From NCBI GenBank assembly GCA_934438075.1, contig CAKSBF010000004.1, positions 108,918 to 172,917 on the forward strand: a stretch of 64,000 nt of DNA. Reading direction: 5' to 3'. Positions 42,246-51,928 of the stretch are shown in pieces. Numbering within the stretch: position 1 is the stretch's first letter; each line of letters opens with the position of its first letter. This stretch comes from an uncultured Clostridia bacterium. Lineage in GTDB: Bacteria; Bacillota; Clostridia; UBA1381; UBA9506. The notes under the pieces were generated by a model, which made no database searches, was not told the DNA's origin, and was given only the letters and a program-made list of their open reading frames with translations. The position numbers and the translations under genes were made by a program.

Positions 42246-43961
42246 TTATTTCTGATAGTAGCACAAATCGTAATGAAAAGTTAAATCGTATGCTTTAAGT
42301 GATCTTGAATTACCGCCGCGAGTCTGGACAACTTGTCCGCCGGAAAAGGTAAGCATATGAGAATTTTCGGTGAAATTTTGTACATTGTTTGGCAGGAACT
42401 TTAAGAATATTTTTAAATATATCATATTTTCAGTATTGCTCTGATAAACATATATTTTATCAATGAAGCTATCGATAACATTTTTGCTAATATTATTAAA
42501 AAAATCAAGTTCATTGCTGATAGCAATTCGCAAACTTTCAATATTTTCCTTTAAGCCAAGGCTTTTTTGATTTTCTTCATCAAGTTCTGCCAGTCTTGCT
42601 TTTAATTCTTCAATTTGTCCGTTTAGCAAATCGTTTCTCTGCTCAAATTCTTCGTTTGAAAGTCTGTCATCCATAACCAGATCAAGCAGTTTGTCTTTTT
42701 TTGCTAAAATAGTGTTAATGTCCGTTTGCGTTTTATGCCTGGATTTGGCGATCGAATTGCTGCTTACGCTTTCCTTATAAAGTGCAATAAGATCATTGAT
42801 AATAGCTGCTTTTTCACTGATAAGCCGTTTATAGACCTCGTACACAACAGAGTCAATTTCATCTTGGTAAACAAGTGGATTTCTGCATTTCTTGCTGGTT
42901 CCGTATTCCTTACAGGTCCATAGTTCTTTGTTTCCGGTTTTGTATTTGTAAACTTTATGGTGATAACAAGTGCCGTGCTCTCCGCAGATAATCTTGCCGG
43001 AATACAAGTATTTGTTCTGGTAGCTTGTCCTGTCACTGCTTGCCATTTTTGCGCTTCGTTCCTTTAGCTTTCGGTTTGCTCTGTCCCAAAGTTCAGGAGA
43101 GATGATGGGCGGCACCTTTTCATTGTCTTCATATATGACCCATTCTTCACTTGGAAGATATACCACCTCATTGCCTAAAAAGTTAACCTTGTGGGTTTTA
43201 TTTCCGCAGTAGTAGCCTTTATATTTTGGATTTGTCAAAATGCCTTTGACTGTGGAAAATGAGAAAGGATTTCCGTTGCTGTTTTTATAACCCAAACCGG
43301 AGAGTGTGTCCGCAATTTTTCTCACACCCATATCTTTATTTGCATACAGATCGAAAATGGTTTGAATCATTTTTGCTTCTTCCGCCACGATGGTCAGACT
43401 GCCTTTTTCCTTGCGATAGCCCCAAATGTTGTCATTTCCCAGAACAGTTCCCTTTTTTATCGTTTCCCTAAAACCAAATTTAAGCCGTTCAGAGATTTTT
43501 CTTGATTCCTCCTGCGCTAAACTCGCCATGGTGGTAAGCCGAAAGTCACAATCCTCGTCAATTGTATTCAAATTGTCGTTTTCAAAAAGTACGCCTACAC
43601 CATAATGTAAAAGTTCTCTTGTGCAGCTCAGACTGTCGATTGTGTTACGTGCAAATCTGGAAACTTCTTTTGTGCAAATCAGATCAAATTTGCTGCATTT
43701 TGCATCGCGCATCATCTCTATAAAACTATCTCTTTTATCAATTTTTGTTCCGGTCAGACCTTCATCGACATATCCACGGATAAACGTCCAGTTTGGATTG
43801 CGTTCCAACAGATTTTCAAAATATGTTTTCTGAGCCGCGAGAGAGTGAAGCTGATCGTATTTGTCTGTCGAAACCCTGGCGTAATATACAACGCGCAGTT
43901 TGTAGTCGGATAATCGTGTATGCCTGCATCTCATATCCTGTCGTATTTCATATACGTTCAA
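42246..43961 (-). CDS. Large serine recombinase of the spoIVA element
   Basis: 571 residues. N-terminal resolvase domain with the nucleophile in YYARVSTD (Ser31) and the SRFARN arginine motif; recombinase domain from about residue 180 (GYRKEKGSLTIVAEEAKMIQTIFDLYANKDMGVRKIADTL); zinc-ribbon CGEHGTC ... TCKEYGTSKKC; a coiled coil (residues about 430-510) as used for directionality control. Integrates or excises DNA at short att sites with a 2-bp crossover. It lies about 145 nt inside the element border and reads in the same direction as spoIVA. A mother-cell sigma factor promoter upstream could not be recognised with confidence. Confidence 0.95.
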   Translation of the reverse strand: MNVYEIRQDMRCRHTRLSDYKLRVVYYARVSTDKYDQLHSLAAQKTYFENLLERNPNWTFIRGYVDEGLTGTKIDKRDSFIEMMRDAKCSKFDLICTKEVSRFARNTIDSLSCTRELLHYGVGVLFENDNLNTIDEDCDFRLTTMASLAQEESRKISERLKFGFRETIKKGTVLGNDNIWGYRKEKGSLTIVAEEAKMIQTIFDLYANKDMGVRKIADTLSGLGYKNSNGNPFSFSTVKGILTNPKYKGYYCGNKTHKVNFLGNEVVYLPSEEWVIYEDNEKVPPIISPELWDRANRKLKERSAKMASSDRTSYQNKYLYSGKIICGEHGTCYHHKVYKYKTGNKELWTCKEYGTSKKCRNPLVYQDEIDSVVYEVYKRLISEKAAIINDLIALYKESVSSNSIAKSRHKTQTDINTILAKKDKLLDLVMDDRLSNEEFEQRNDLLNGQIEELKARLAELDEENQKSLGLKENIESLRIAISNELDFFNNISKNVIDSFIDKIYVYQSNTENMIYLKIFLKFLPNNVQNFTENSHMLTFSGGQVVQTRGGNSRSLKAYDLTFHYDLCYYQK

Positions 43962-44013
43962 AAGAGAACCCTCCTGTCTTAAGTTATTACAAGGCGCGTG
44001 TTGTTAGTGGGGT

Positions 44014-44175
44014 TTAACTTGCGTGCTTTAATAAAAAGTCTTTTGCAGACCAATACATATCTTCGGATATTAATTTCTTCTCATATAATTTCTGATTGAC
44101 AAATATTTTAAGTTCATTATGAAATTGTTCTTTATTTTTCTCCATCCGTTCATTTACTGGAATTTTTTTGGACAT
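44014..44175 (-). CDS. 53-residue basic protein upstream of the recombinase; candidate directionality factor
   Basis: ATG at 44175, stop TAA at 44014-44016, 52 nt before the recombinase start; AAAGGCGG lies upstream. Sequence is charged and helical (MEKNKEQFHNELKIFVN, then YEKKLISEDMYWSAKDFLLK) and resembles the short SHOCT-like proteins often found beside recombinases. Size and position recall SprB, the 58-residue directionality factor of the SP-beta recombinase, but no sequence similarity is claimed. It could equally be a regulator. Confidence 0.55.
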   Translation of the reverse strand: MSKKIPVNERMEKNKEQFHNELKIFVNQKLYEKKLISEDMYWSAKDFLLKHAS

Positions 44176-44210
44176 AAAGATATTCCGCCTTTCTTTTGAT
44201 AAATCATTTT

Positions 44211-44230
44211 ATGTATAGCTTGTTATACAT
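44211..44230. promoter_or_regulatory. Palindrome before the recombinase operon
   Basis: ATGTATA-N6-TATACAT, perfect 7-bp arms, 35 nt upstream of the 53-codon ORF; candidate operator for control of recombinase expression. Confidence 0.5.
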
Positions 44231-44339
44231 TTTTATGATTTTATCTCTAAGATTATGCCGGGATTTTTAGGAGCGTTTTGTTTGCGCAATGCAGACATGC
44301 AAATTGGCATTAAATAATATTAATATAACCTAATAAAAA

Positions 44340-44360
44340 CCGCAGCACATAGTGCTGCGG
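44340..44360 (-). terminator. Terminator of the sensor operon
   Basis: CCGCAGCAC-ATA-GTGCTGCGG; on the minus strand it is followed by TTTTTATT. It insulates the recombinase genes from the cargo operon. Confidence 0.88.
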
Positions 44361-44379
44361 CGAAGTATAGTGCATTGAT

Positions 44380-45351
44380 TTAATAATTGAAACTGAAAAG
44401 CAGTTTTTGAATATCCTTATTGAAGAGATTATCTTTTGTAACAGTGGTGACGGAGGTATAGATGTCGTTTTTCTCTCCGCCTTCGCCGGAAACCAGCTCG
44501 GCAGCATTTTGAACACCGAGAAAGCCAATCGCAAATGGATTTTGAACAATAAGTGTGTCCATTTCCCCGGTTTCCAGCATGCCGATGGAGATGGTATTGG
44601 TATCAAATCCTATACCTCGCACCTGTTTGGATAGATGGAGATTTTTTATGGCTTCTCCCACGCCCAATGTTGTCCATTCATTCAAACCGACTAATACATT
44701 TATCTGCGGATTTTCATTCAGCAGGGCAATGGCGCCGGCTGTTGCGCTTTCCGTATTGCTTGCAACATTTACTGAGGCAACGATTTGTGCGTTTGGGATG
44801 TTATTTATATATTCTCTGAGGCCTTTCTCACGTTTCATTCCGTTATCAGTGCTTTTGTAATAATTTACAAGGCCAATGTAAATATTGCTCTCCGGCGCAA
44901 AGCTGTCAGTTGCGGCTTTAGCTGCCGCGCGCCCTGCTTCTTCGTTATCTGTGCCGACAAACATACTGATTTGCGGCGAATCGGCAGCGCTGTCTATGGT
45001 GATTACTTTTGCTCCTGCCCGAGCAGCATTTGTCAATGTTTCGGAGGACTTTTCATAGTCAATGGCAGAAAATATAATTGCATCAACCCCGCGTTCTACA
45101 GCCTCGTCAATCAGTACATTTTGAGTTTGGTAATCTTCTTCGTTTTCCGGTCCCTCAAAGGTAACAGATACATTATATTCTGTTGCGGCAGAATCCACAC
45201 CTTTTTTTACATTGCGCCAAAAATCGGAGTCCGTTGCTTTGACTATGACAGCAATTTCTGTTTTTTTGTCCGTTTTGGCAGTGCAGGCAGAAAGAAAAAG
45301 AGCGGACGCCACATACAAAAGCACAAATAAAATTTTATTTATTTTCTTCAT
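44380..45351 (-). CDS. Sugar-binding lipoprotein of the RbsB type, sensor partner
   Basis: 323 residues with lipobox LSAC near residue 22. Periplasmic-binding-protein type 1 fold: ARAGAKVITIDSAADSPQISMFVGTDNEEAGRAAA and NVLVGLNEWTTLGVGEAI. The start overlaps the histidine kinase gene by 17 nt. No permease follows, so it probably presents a sugar to the histidine kinase rather than serving transport, as in other kinase-regulator-binding-protein triads next to sugar ABC operons. Confidence 0.85.
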   Translation of the reverse strand: MKKINKILFVLLYVASALFLSACTAKTDKKTEIAVIVKATDSDFWRNVKKGVDSAATEYNVSVTFEGPENEEDYQTQNVLIDEAVERGVDAIIFSAIDYEKSSETLTNAARAGAKVITIDSAADSPQISMFVGTDNEEAGRAAAKAATDSFAPESNIYIGLVNYYKSTDNGMKREKGLREYINNIPNAQIVASVNVASNTESATAGAIALLNENPQINVLVGLNEWTTLGVGEAIKNLHLSKQVRGIGFDTNTISIGMLETGEMDTLIVQNPFAIGFLGVQNAAELVSGEGGEKNDIYTSVTTVTKDNLFNKDIQKLLFSFNY

Positions 45352-47080
45352 TCTGTTCGGGCTCCTTTTCTATTTTAGGGATTCTGACAGTGACTGCTGT
45401 ACCGACATCAAGTTCGCTTTTTATCGAAATACCGTATTTATCTCCAAAATAAATTTTGAGTCGGTCATTTACATTTTTAACGCCTATGCCGCGTGAATCG
45501 CTATGTTCCTTTTGGAGTATGGCATTGCACTGCTCTTCGGTCATCCCTACACCATTATCTTCTACCGTAATGAATATATCATTTGAGTCGTCATTGGCTG
45601 TCTTTACGGATATTTTTATTTCTCCTTCATCAACAAGACGGTCAATACCATGATATATCGCATTTTCGATTAGCGGCTGTATGGTAATTTTATTGCATAA
45701 ATATTTTTCGAGTTCCGGGTCGCTGTCAAAACTGTAAGTAAATTGGTCACGATAGCGGAAACTTTGAATTACTAAGTAATTTTTTGCATGAAGCAATTCA
45801 TCGCGTATGGGTATCAGTTCTCGGCCGCGGCTGATACTGATTCTGAACAGGCGTGCAAGGGCGCTGATCATTTTTGCGGCTGAATCGTTTTTCCCTTGTT
45901 CACACATCCATTGAATGGAATCGAGCGTGTTGTAAAGAAAGTGCGGATTAATCTGCGCCTGCAGCGCCTTAAGTTCTATTTTGCGCAATTCCTTTTCTTC
46001 CATGCGGATGCGCTCCATTAAATGACGAATTTTCACGGACATGTGTTCAAAGGAACGGGAAAGGACACGTATTTCCGTTACCGATTCGCTGCCGGCGACA
46101 AGAGTAAATTCATCTGTATTCATTTCAAAGTTTTTCATTGCACGAATCAGCGATTTAATTGGTGCATTAACTTTTTTAGAATATATTGCCAGAACAATCA
46201 GCATGATTAAATTGCAGAACAGAAAGGAAATAATGATACTGATAAAAATTTGCAGCCTTCGTTCAGCCGCCAGCTCGTCAGTATAATTAACTCCCACTAT
46301 ACGCCATGAGTTTGTCTCTGTGGGTTTCAAAGTATAGATTACGTTTTTTGTATTGGTAATGCCGTCCGGAAGGGATAAAAGATAGTCGGTATTTTCTGTT
46401 TTCAGACCGGAGAAGAGAAGTTGTTGCTGCGGATGGTAAATGATCTCTCCGTCTTTATCAATAATAAAGCAATAACCATGCCTTCCGATACCAATATTGT
46501 CAATATATTTTGCAATTTCAGAAAACATAAAATCAATAGCGATATAGCGCCCGCTGCCAAGCACCGGAGTGTCAACTGCGGCAGAAACAGTGATAACCCA
46601 TGGATATTCATTTTCGAAGAGTGTTTGGACATGCGGAGCAGATAGCGAAAAGTCTTTCGCAGAATCGAAAAGGTCTTTATCAAAAGACAAATCCTTGACG
46701 ACTTGTTCTTTTCGTTTTCCGCCGCTGCCAACGCAGCTGACAATCTGTCCGTTTGCGTCATATACAGTAATCGCATAAATGTCATTTTGTATTAAAGTAA
46801 AGGCAGAAAGCCTTGCCTCCGAATCGGAAGGAGAACTTTCCTGTGCTATAATTTTGCTGATTAAAGAAAGCTTATTGGTGATGGAATGAAAATAGCTGTT
46901 TACAGCAAGCTCCGCCTGATCGACTGCTTGCTCGGAGCTTACATATGCATCATGCATCAAGGAACTGCTGTACAGATTTGAAAAAATAACTGTGCAGATC
47001 GTTACTGCGGCAATTACCGCAACAACTATGGAAATAATGCTGAGGGCGGACAGACTTATCAAAAGACGTCTTGCTTTCAT
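45335..47080 (-). CDS. YesM/LytS-type sensor histidine kinase
   Basis: 581 residues. Membrane segment 1 (about 8-33), extracellular dCACHE-like sensor, membrane segment 2 (about 275-298), HAMP, His_kinase domain with the phospho-acceptor in LQAQINPHFLYNTLDSI, and HATPase_c with DNGVGM and GIGVKNVNDRLKIYFG. Senses extracellular sugar, perhaps through the lipoprotein encoded next, and phosphorylates the adjacent regulator. Two nt separate it from the regulator gene. Confidence 0.92.
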   Translation of the reverse strand: MKARRLLISLSALSIISIVVAVIAAVTICTVIFSNLYSSSLMHDAYVSSEQAVDQAELAVNSYFHSITNKLSLISKIIAQESSPSDSEARLSAFTLIQNDIYAITVYDANGQIVSCVGSGGKRKEQVVKDLSFDKDLFDSAKDFSLSAPHVQTLFENEYPWVITVSAAVDTPVLGSGRYIAIDFMFSEIAKYIDNIGIGRHGYCFIIDKDGEIIYHPQQQLLFSGLKTENTDYLLSLPDGITNTKNVIYTLKPTETNSWRIVGVNYTDELAAERRLQIFISIIISFLFCNLIMLIVLAIYSKKVNAPIKSLIRAMKNFEMNTDEFTLVAGSESVTEIRVLSRSFEHMSVKIRHLMERIRMEEKELRKIELKALQAQINPHFLYNTLDSIQWMCEQGKNDSAAKMISALARLFRISISRGRELIPIRDELLHAKNYLVIQSFRYRDQFTYSFDSDPELEKYLCNKITIQPLIENAIYHGIDRLVDEGEIKISVKTANDDSNDIFITVEDNGVGMTEEQCNAILQKEHSDSRGIGVKNVNDRLKIYFGDKYGISIKSELDVGTAVTVRIPKIEKEPEQNEENK

Positions 47081-47082
47081 GG

Positions 47083-48675
47083 TTATTCACTCCTGTTCGC
47101 ACTTCGTATTTTGTTAGGAGACTCTCCGTAAAATTTTTTAAAACAATAACTGAAATAATGTTGGTCGCTGTAACCACATTTCTCTGCAATTTCAAGGACT
47201 CTCATACCGGAGCAGAGCAGCATATCATGCGCGGCATTCATGCGGCGTTCGGTAAGGAGCGTAATGAAATTTTTCTTTTTAGTTTTCTTTATCAAGGCGC
47301 TTAAATAGTTCGGGCTTACTGCCAATTCATTACTTACACCGGTTAAGGACAGCTCTTCATCTGAATACCTTTCGTTGATTATCTGAACAACCCGGTCGCA
47401 CAAGACCTCGCTTTCACGTTTTTGCAGGTTTGAAATCAATGCCTTAGCATTGCTGCAAAAAGAGATTAATTCATTTTTCATATCTTTTTCGCTGCTGTAT
47501 GAAGTAATGCGGGTAAAAGTGGGGTTGGAAGCAAGAAGATGGAGCAGGTCTGCTTTGTCATCGGTAGCGTTGCTTACAACACGATATACAGTGGCAATTA
47601 TTTGAACAATTAGCAAATCAGCATTCTCGGGTGTGCTGTTTTCAAAAAGGCTGTTTACAAAATCTTCTAATAATTCGAGACTGCCAACTTTAAGAAGCTG
47701 TTCCAGTTTAATAACTGTTTTTTCAACCCTGTCGATCTCGAAGTCGCCATCACGTTCCTGGTCATTGATAAAGCGGACTTCGCCGGCACCGTCGCTTGTA
47801 TAGCGTCTGGCAGTCACTGCCTGAAAATATGCGCCGGCGCAATCGGATAAAGCAGAAAATTCACGGCTGACACCGACAGAGCAGTTCTGTTTCAACATCC
47901 TTTTCGCCGTCTGCACAGCTTCGCGCAGCGGCAGCTCCAAAATGTTTGACATGGCACCCTCATCTTCAGAAACCACCAGAGTTACGATTCTGCCGTATAC
48001 AAGAAAACTGGCAGAGTACATATAGTGAGAAATTACAGTATCCATAAAATCGGCGTGCTCGTTTGAGGTGCAGGAGATACCACGCTCATCTTTAAATTTT
48101 GAGACCAGCACACAAAAACGGGGAGTGCTGTCAGGTTTGATAATGCCCAGCTCTGCTGCACGAGTATATAATTCGGTTTCTCCGGGCTGTTCTTCACGGC
48201 TGCCAAGCATAAGCGGAAGTAAGAAACGGTCAACAGACAGTCTGTGCAATTGCTTTTTTAAATCCTCATCGGGTACAGAAATGATACTGCCAAGCTTTTC
48301 GTCCATGCGTCGGTGAATTTCAAACAACTCTTCCGACATTTCCGAAGAGGAGATTGGCTTTAAAAGGTAACTTACAATGTTATAATTTATAGCGGTCTGG
48401 GCATATTCAAAATTATCATAGCCGCTTAGAATGACAATTTGTGTTGCCGGGCGGAGTTCCCGAACACGCGCGGCAAGCTCCAGTCCTGATATCATTGGCA
48501 TTTTAATGTCCGTAAGTATGAGATCGGGTTCAAGTTTTTCGATTAAGTCCAAAGCCTCAACGCCGTTTTCTGCCTCGCCGATTACTTCAAAGCCGGCAGC
48601 CTCCCAATTGACGCGCTCTATCAGCGCACGGCGCAGTTCGTGCTCATCTTCTACGACCAGAACAGTATATTTCAT
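47083..48675 (-). CDS. YesN-type response regulator with AraC DNA-binding domain
   Basis: 530 residues from the ATG at 48675 (GGAGGAAA upstream). Receiver domain with VVEDE, LILTDIKMP (phospho-Asp about 55) and YLLKPI (Lys); a long middle region; C-terminal AraC double helix-turn-helix (DEELSLTGVSNELAVSPNYLSALIKKTKKKNFITLLTERRMNAAHDML, IAEKCGYSDQHYFSYCFKKFYGESP). Probable activator of the mgl-type operon upstream. Confidence 0.92.
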   Translation of the reverse strand: MKYTVLVVEDEHELRRALIERVNWEAAGFEVIGEAENGVEALDLIEKLEPDLILTDIKMPMISGLELAARVRELRPATQIVILSGYDNFEYAQTAINYNIVSYLLKPISSSEMSEELFEIHRRMDEKLGSIISVPDEDLKKQLHRLSVDRFLLPLMLGSREEQPGETELYTRAAELGIIKPDSTPRFCVLVSKFKDERGISCTSNEHADFMDTVISHYMYSASFLVYGRIVTLVVSEDEGAMSNILELPLREAVQTAKRMLKQNCSVGVSREFSALSDCAGAYFQAVTARRYTSDGAGEVRFINDQERDGDFEIDRVEKTVIKLEQLLKVGSLELLEDFVNSLFENSTPENADLLIVQIIATVYRVVSNATDDKADLLHLLASNPTFTRITSYSSEKDMKNELISFCSNAKALISNLQKRESEVLCDRVVQIINERYSDEELSLTGVSNELAVSPNYLSALIKKTKKKNFITLLTERRMNAAHDMLLCSGMRVLEIAEKCGYSDQHYFSYCFKKFYGESPNKIRSANRSE

Positions 48676-48696
48676 TGTGATTTCCTCCAAAATAAA

Positions 48697-48733
48697 TAAT
48701 GATATACTTACGGTAAACATAAGTATATCATTA
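48697..48733. terminator. 37-bp perfect inverted repeat between the mgl and sensor operons
   Basis: TAATGATATACTTA (48697-48710) and TAAGTATATCATTA (48720-48733), 14-bp arms, 9-nt loop. On the minus strand TTTATTTT follows directly, so it may terminate or attenuate mgl transcription; it lies 22 nt before the regulator ATG and could also be an operator. Confidence 0.5.
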
Positions 48734-48777
48734 AATATTCCGAAAATCAATGTTTTTTATAAGGTAGATTTTTGCCT

Positions 48778-49146
48778 TTATTCACTTTTTTCCCAACCGG
48801 CATACAGTGTCATACTTCCGGTAAGGGTATCATTTTCCATATCCCATTTCTGAGTGCAGTCGCGGTTGGTGTACCATCCTTTGAAAATATAACCCTCCTT
48901 TACGGGGTCGGATACGGAAACGGTGTCAGAGTACATCGCACGAATCGGTTCAATATGTGAACCGCCGTCAGTATCAAAGTCAACGGTAAAGCCACTATGA
49001 TTAATAATAAACAGGGAAGTAACAACAAGCAAAACAATAAGTGACAAAACCATTTTATTTGCAGTTTTTACTGACATATTTATCTTGGAATAAAGCCCAC
49101 CGTTACGCCGAGGAGGATTGGTTGTCGCGGAAGCTTGGTTTTTCAT
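48778..49146 (-). CDS. Small membrane-anchored protein with one Listeria-Bacteroides (InlB B-type) repeat
   Basis: 122 residues. Basic N-terminus, one membrane segment (residues about 32-49), then an extracellular repeat: VDFDTDGGSHIEPIRAMYSDTVSVSDPVKEGYIFKGWYTNRDCTQKWD ... LYAGW. This beta-grasp repeat normally occurs in large surface proteins in many copies; here there is one on a short stalk, 24 nt after the mglC-like gene. Possibly an accessory of the transporter; function unknown. Confidence 0.75.
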   Translation of the reverse strand: MKNQASATTNPPRRNGGLYSKINMSVKTANKMVLSLIVLLVVTSLFIINHSGFTVDFDTDGGSHIEPIRAMYSDTVSVSDPVKEGYIFKGWYTNRDCTQKWDMENDTLTGSMTLYAGWEKSE

Positions 49147-49170
49147 ATGGCTTCACCGTCCTTTGCAATA

Positions 49171-50256
49171 TTATTTACGTGCAAGATATTTGCGCATGTC
49201 AATGGCACATGCAACCAATATAATAAGGCCTTTGATAACATAAAGCATGTTAGCGTCAACGGAAAGGAAGTTAAGTCCTACAAAGATGATTTGCAGAAGC
49301 AGAACACCTATCACGATACCGCTTATTTTACCGGTACCGCCGACAAATGATACGCCGCCGATAACACATGCAGCAATGGCATCGGATTCATAGTTAAGAC
49401 CGGTATTTGCTGAGCAAGAGGCAATTCGTGCACCTTCGATAAATCCTGTGATACCGTACATTGCACCGGCAAGAACAAATACCAGGATGATAGTCCAGAA
49501 CACATTTACACCGGAAACGTTTGCTGCATCTTCGTTTGAACCTACGGCAAACATATTTTTGCCGAATTTGGTTTTGTTCCAGATAATCCACATGATCACG
49601 GTAAGCACGGCAGAGTAAAGGACATATTTTGGAACGGCTACGCCGCCGACTTTAAATAAAGTGCCGCGTACAAAGTCAGTATAGGAAGGATCGAGTCCGG
49701 AAAGAGTCTGACCGTTATTTCCGCCTATCATAAGATACATCAGCACAAGTCCGAATACAATTAGCTGGGTTGACAGTGTTACGATAAACGGATGCAGTTT
49801 AAATTTTGCAACAAAAAATCCATTTACAAAACCGATGATTGCACCTACCGCAATAACGGCCAACAGAACAACCCAAAGAGGCATAACGCCTATTGCGGGA
49901 AAAATCTTATTTGCATAACCTGTCATCTGTAAAAGCGAGGCAGCAATACAGGCAGTGAGTCCTACGCAGCGCCCGGCAGAAATATCAGTACCGGTAAGCA
50001 CGATTGCGCCTGCAATACCCAGCGCAATGGGAAGTTTTGCCGCTGTCAGCGAAATAATGTTTATAATGGATGATTTTGATATAAATGCGGGAACTCTTAT
50101 TGCTATATAGATAATGGCAATAAGAATAATAATATACATTGCATTGTTAAAAAGTATATCCGAGATGGCTCTGCGCTTGTCAGCGGACGATTTTGCTTTA
50201 AAATCGTCAATCCATGCAGAGAAACGGTTTTTGTTTTTTACAGTTGTATCTGACAT
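49171..50256 (-). CDS. mglC: MglC-like galactose/methyl-galactoside ABC permease
   Basis: 361 residues from the ATG at 50256 (AGGAGGAAT upstream). About 8-10 membrane segments and the family text LPIALGIAGAIVLTGTDISAGRCVGLTACIAASLLQM and NEDAANVSGVNVFWTIILVFVLAGAMYGITGFIEGARIASCSANTGLNYESDAIAACVIGGVSFVGG. Forms the membrane channel of a pentose/hexose importer of the RbsC/MglC group. Confidence 0.92.
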   Translation of the reverse strand: MSDTTVKNKNRFSAWIDDFKAKSSADKRRAISDILFNNAMYIIILIAIIYIAIRVPAFISKSSIINIISLTAAKLPIALGIAGAIVLTGTDISAGRCVGLTACIAASLLQMTGYANKIFPAIGVMPLWVVLLAVIAVGAIIGFVNGFFVAKFKLHPFIVTLSTQLIVFGLVLMYLMIGGNNGQTLSGLDPSYTDFVRGTLFKVGGVAVPKYVLYSAVLTVIMWIIWNKTKFGKNMFAVGSNEDAANVSGVNVFWTIILVFVLAGAMYGITGFIEGARIASCSANTGLNYESDAIAACVIGGVSFVGGTGKISGIVIGVLLLQIIFVGLNFLSVDANMLYVIKGLIILVACAIDMRKYLARK

Positions 50257-50279
50257 TTGTAATTCCTCCTCTTTGTTGC

Positions 50280-51824
50280 TTATGCATATTTTGCGGCAAG
50301 AGCCATTATTTCTTCCTGTGAGGTTGCGTCGGCTTTTACTTCGCCGGCGAGTCTGCCGCCGGACATTACCAAAATGCGGTCGCATACGCCCAAAAGTTCC
50401 GGCATTTCAGAAGATACCATGATAACGGTTTTGCCCTTTTCTGCGAGATCAAGTATGAGCTGATATATTTCATATTTTGCACCTACGTCAATTCCTCTGG
50501 TTGGTTCATCCAGAAGCAATACGGTAGGATCAGTAAGAAGCCAGCGTCCGAGAATAACTTTTTGCTGGTTTCCGCCTGAAAGAGAGCGGATTTTTGTATC
50601 TTGGCTTGGTGTTTTGACACGCATTGATTTAATACACCAATCGGTATTTTTCTTAAGTTTTGTTTTACTGAGAAAAGGTCCTGTTTTGCATTTATCAAGA
50701 CTTGATATGGTGGTGTTATCACGTATATTTAATATTCCAAAAATACCGGTTGCGCGGCGTTCTTCCGTAAGCAAGGCAAAACCATTTTTAATAGATTCTC
50801 CGGGGTTGCGGTTCTTAATTGTTTTTCCGTCAAGTGTTATTTTGCCGCTGCTTCGCGTTGCATTGCCAAAAAGATTTTCGAGAAGTTCGGTTCGGCCGGA
50901 ACCATCAAGTCCTGCTACACCAATTATTTCGCCGCGGCGTGCCGTAAACGATACATCGCGAAGTTTTGAGTACATTCCCGAAAGGTTTTCAACCTCCAGC
51001 AATACATCGCCTACTTTATTGGTTTTCGGCGGATAGATATTTGTCAATTCACGACCGACCATCAGCTTGATAATTTCATCAGTGGTAAGTGTTTTTGCCT
51101 CTTTGGTTGCAATCCACTTACCGTCTCTCATTATTGTCACTTCATCGGAAATGCGGAGAATCTCTGCCATTTTATGAGAGATATATATAATTCCGCATCC
51201 CTGATTACGAAGCATATTGATAATTTTAAAGAGATGTTCCACCTCTTTTTCTGTCAGGGAAGAGGTAGGTTCATCAAAAACAATTACTTTTGCGTTGTAT
51301 GAAACAGCTTTTGCAATTTCTACCATTTGCCGCTGTGATACCGGCATATTGTTCATGATAGTTTTAGGATCCACTTTCAATTCAAGCTTTTCAAAAATTT
51401 CTTTGGTTGCCTTATACATCTTCTTTTCGCTTGTAATAGGAATCCCTTTTGCAACAGTGGGAAATCTTCCAAGCCACATATTGTCCATTACATTACGTTT
51501 GAGTGCTTGGTTAAGTTCCTGGTGCACCATTGCAACACCATTTTCAAGAGCTTCTTTTGAGTTTTTAAAATTAACCTCTTTTCCTTCAAGGTAGATATTG
51601 CCTGCATCCTTGTTATACACGCCGAACAGGCACTTCATAAGGGTGGATTTTCCTGCTCCGTTTTCACCCATAAGCGCATGCACGCTTCCTGCTTTCACGG
51701 TCAGGTTGACCTTATCTAATGCCTTTACGCCGGGGAATGCTTTCTCAATATTCTCCATCCGGAGAAGAGGTGGCGGTTCTTTATCAACGGCAGAGTAATT
51801 AATTTTTTTTTCGTTGTTATTCAT
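50280..51824 (-). CDS. mglA: MglA-like sugar ABC ATPase with two nucleotide-binding domains
   Basis: 514 residues from the ATG at 51824. First domain: Walker A GENGAGKST, VSQRQMVEIAKA in place of the signature, and VIVFDEPTSSL. Second domain: degenerate P-loop GLDGSGRTE, LSGGNQQKVILGRWL and VLLLDEPTRGIDVGA. This asymmetry is normal for the family. Energises uptake through MglC. Confidence 0.94.
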   Translation of the reverse strand: MNNNEKKINYSAVDKEPPPLLRMENIEKAFPGVKALDKVNLTVKAGSVHALMGENGAGKSTLMKCLFGVYNKDAGNIYLEGKEVNFKNSKEALENGVAMVHQELNQALKRNVMDNMWLGRFPTVAKGIPITSEKKMYKATKEIFEKLELKVDPKTIMNNMPVSQRQMVEIAKAVSYNAKVIVFDEPTSSLTEKEVEHLFKIINMLRNQGCGIIYISHKMAEILRISDEVTIMRDGKWIATKEAKTLTTDEIIKLMVGRELTNIYPPKTNKVGDVLLEVENLSGMYSKLRDVSFTARRGEIIGVAGLDGSGRTELLENLFGNATRSSGKITLDGKTIKNRNPGESIKNGFALLTEERRATGIFGILNIRDNTTISSLDKCKTGPFLSKTKLKKNTDWCIKSMRVKTPSQDTKIRSLSGGNQQKVILGRWLLTDPTVLLLDEPTRGIDVGAKYEIYQLILDLAEKGKTVIMVSSEMPELLGVCDRILVMSGGRLAGEVKADATSQEEIMALAAKYA

Positions 51825-51928
51825 AGGCCCGTACTCCGTTTCGTATAAAGTAGGTAAGGGGCTGCAAAACATATGCAGAACACAAGCTATGCATAATGTC
51901 TGCAGCCTCCGCGTGTTTCACTGAAATA

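Noticed and set aside
44176..44330. Sigma-E or sigma-K promoter for the recombinase operon
   Set aside because: Several CATA-containing words are present but none has a fitting partner box at the right distance; not claimed.
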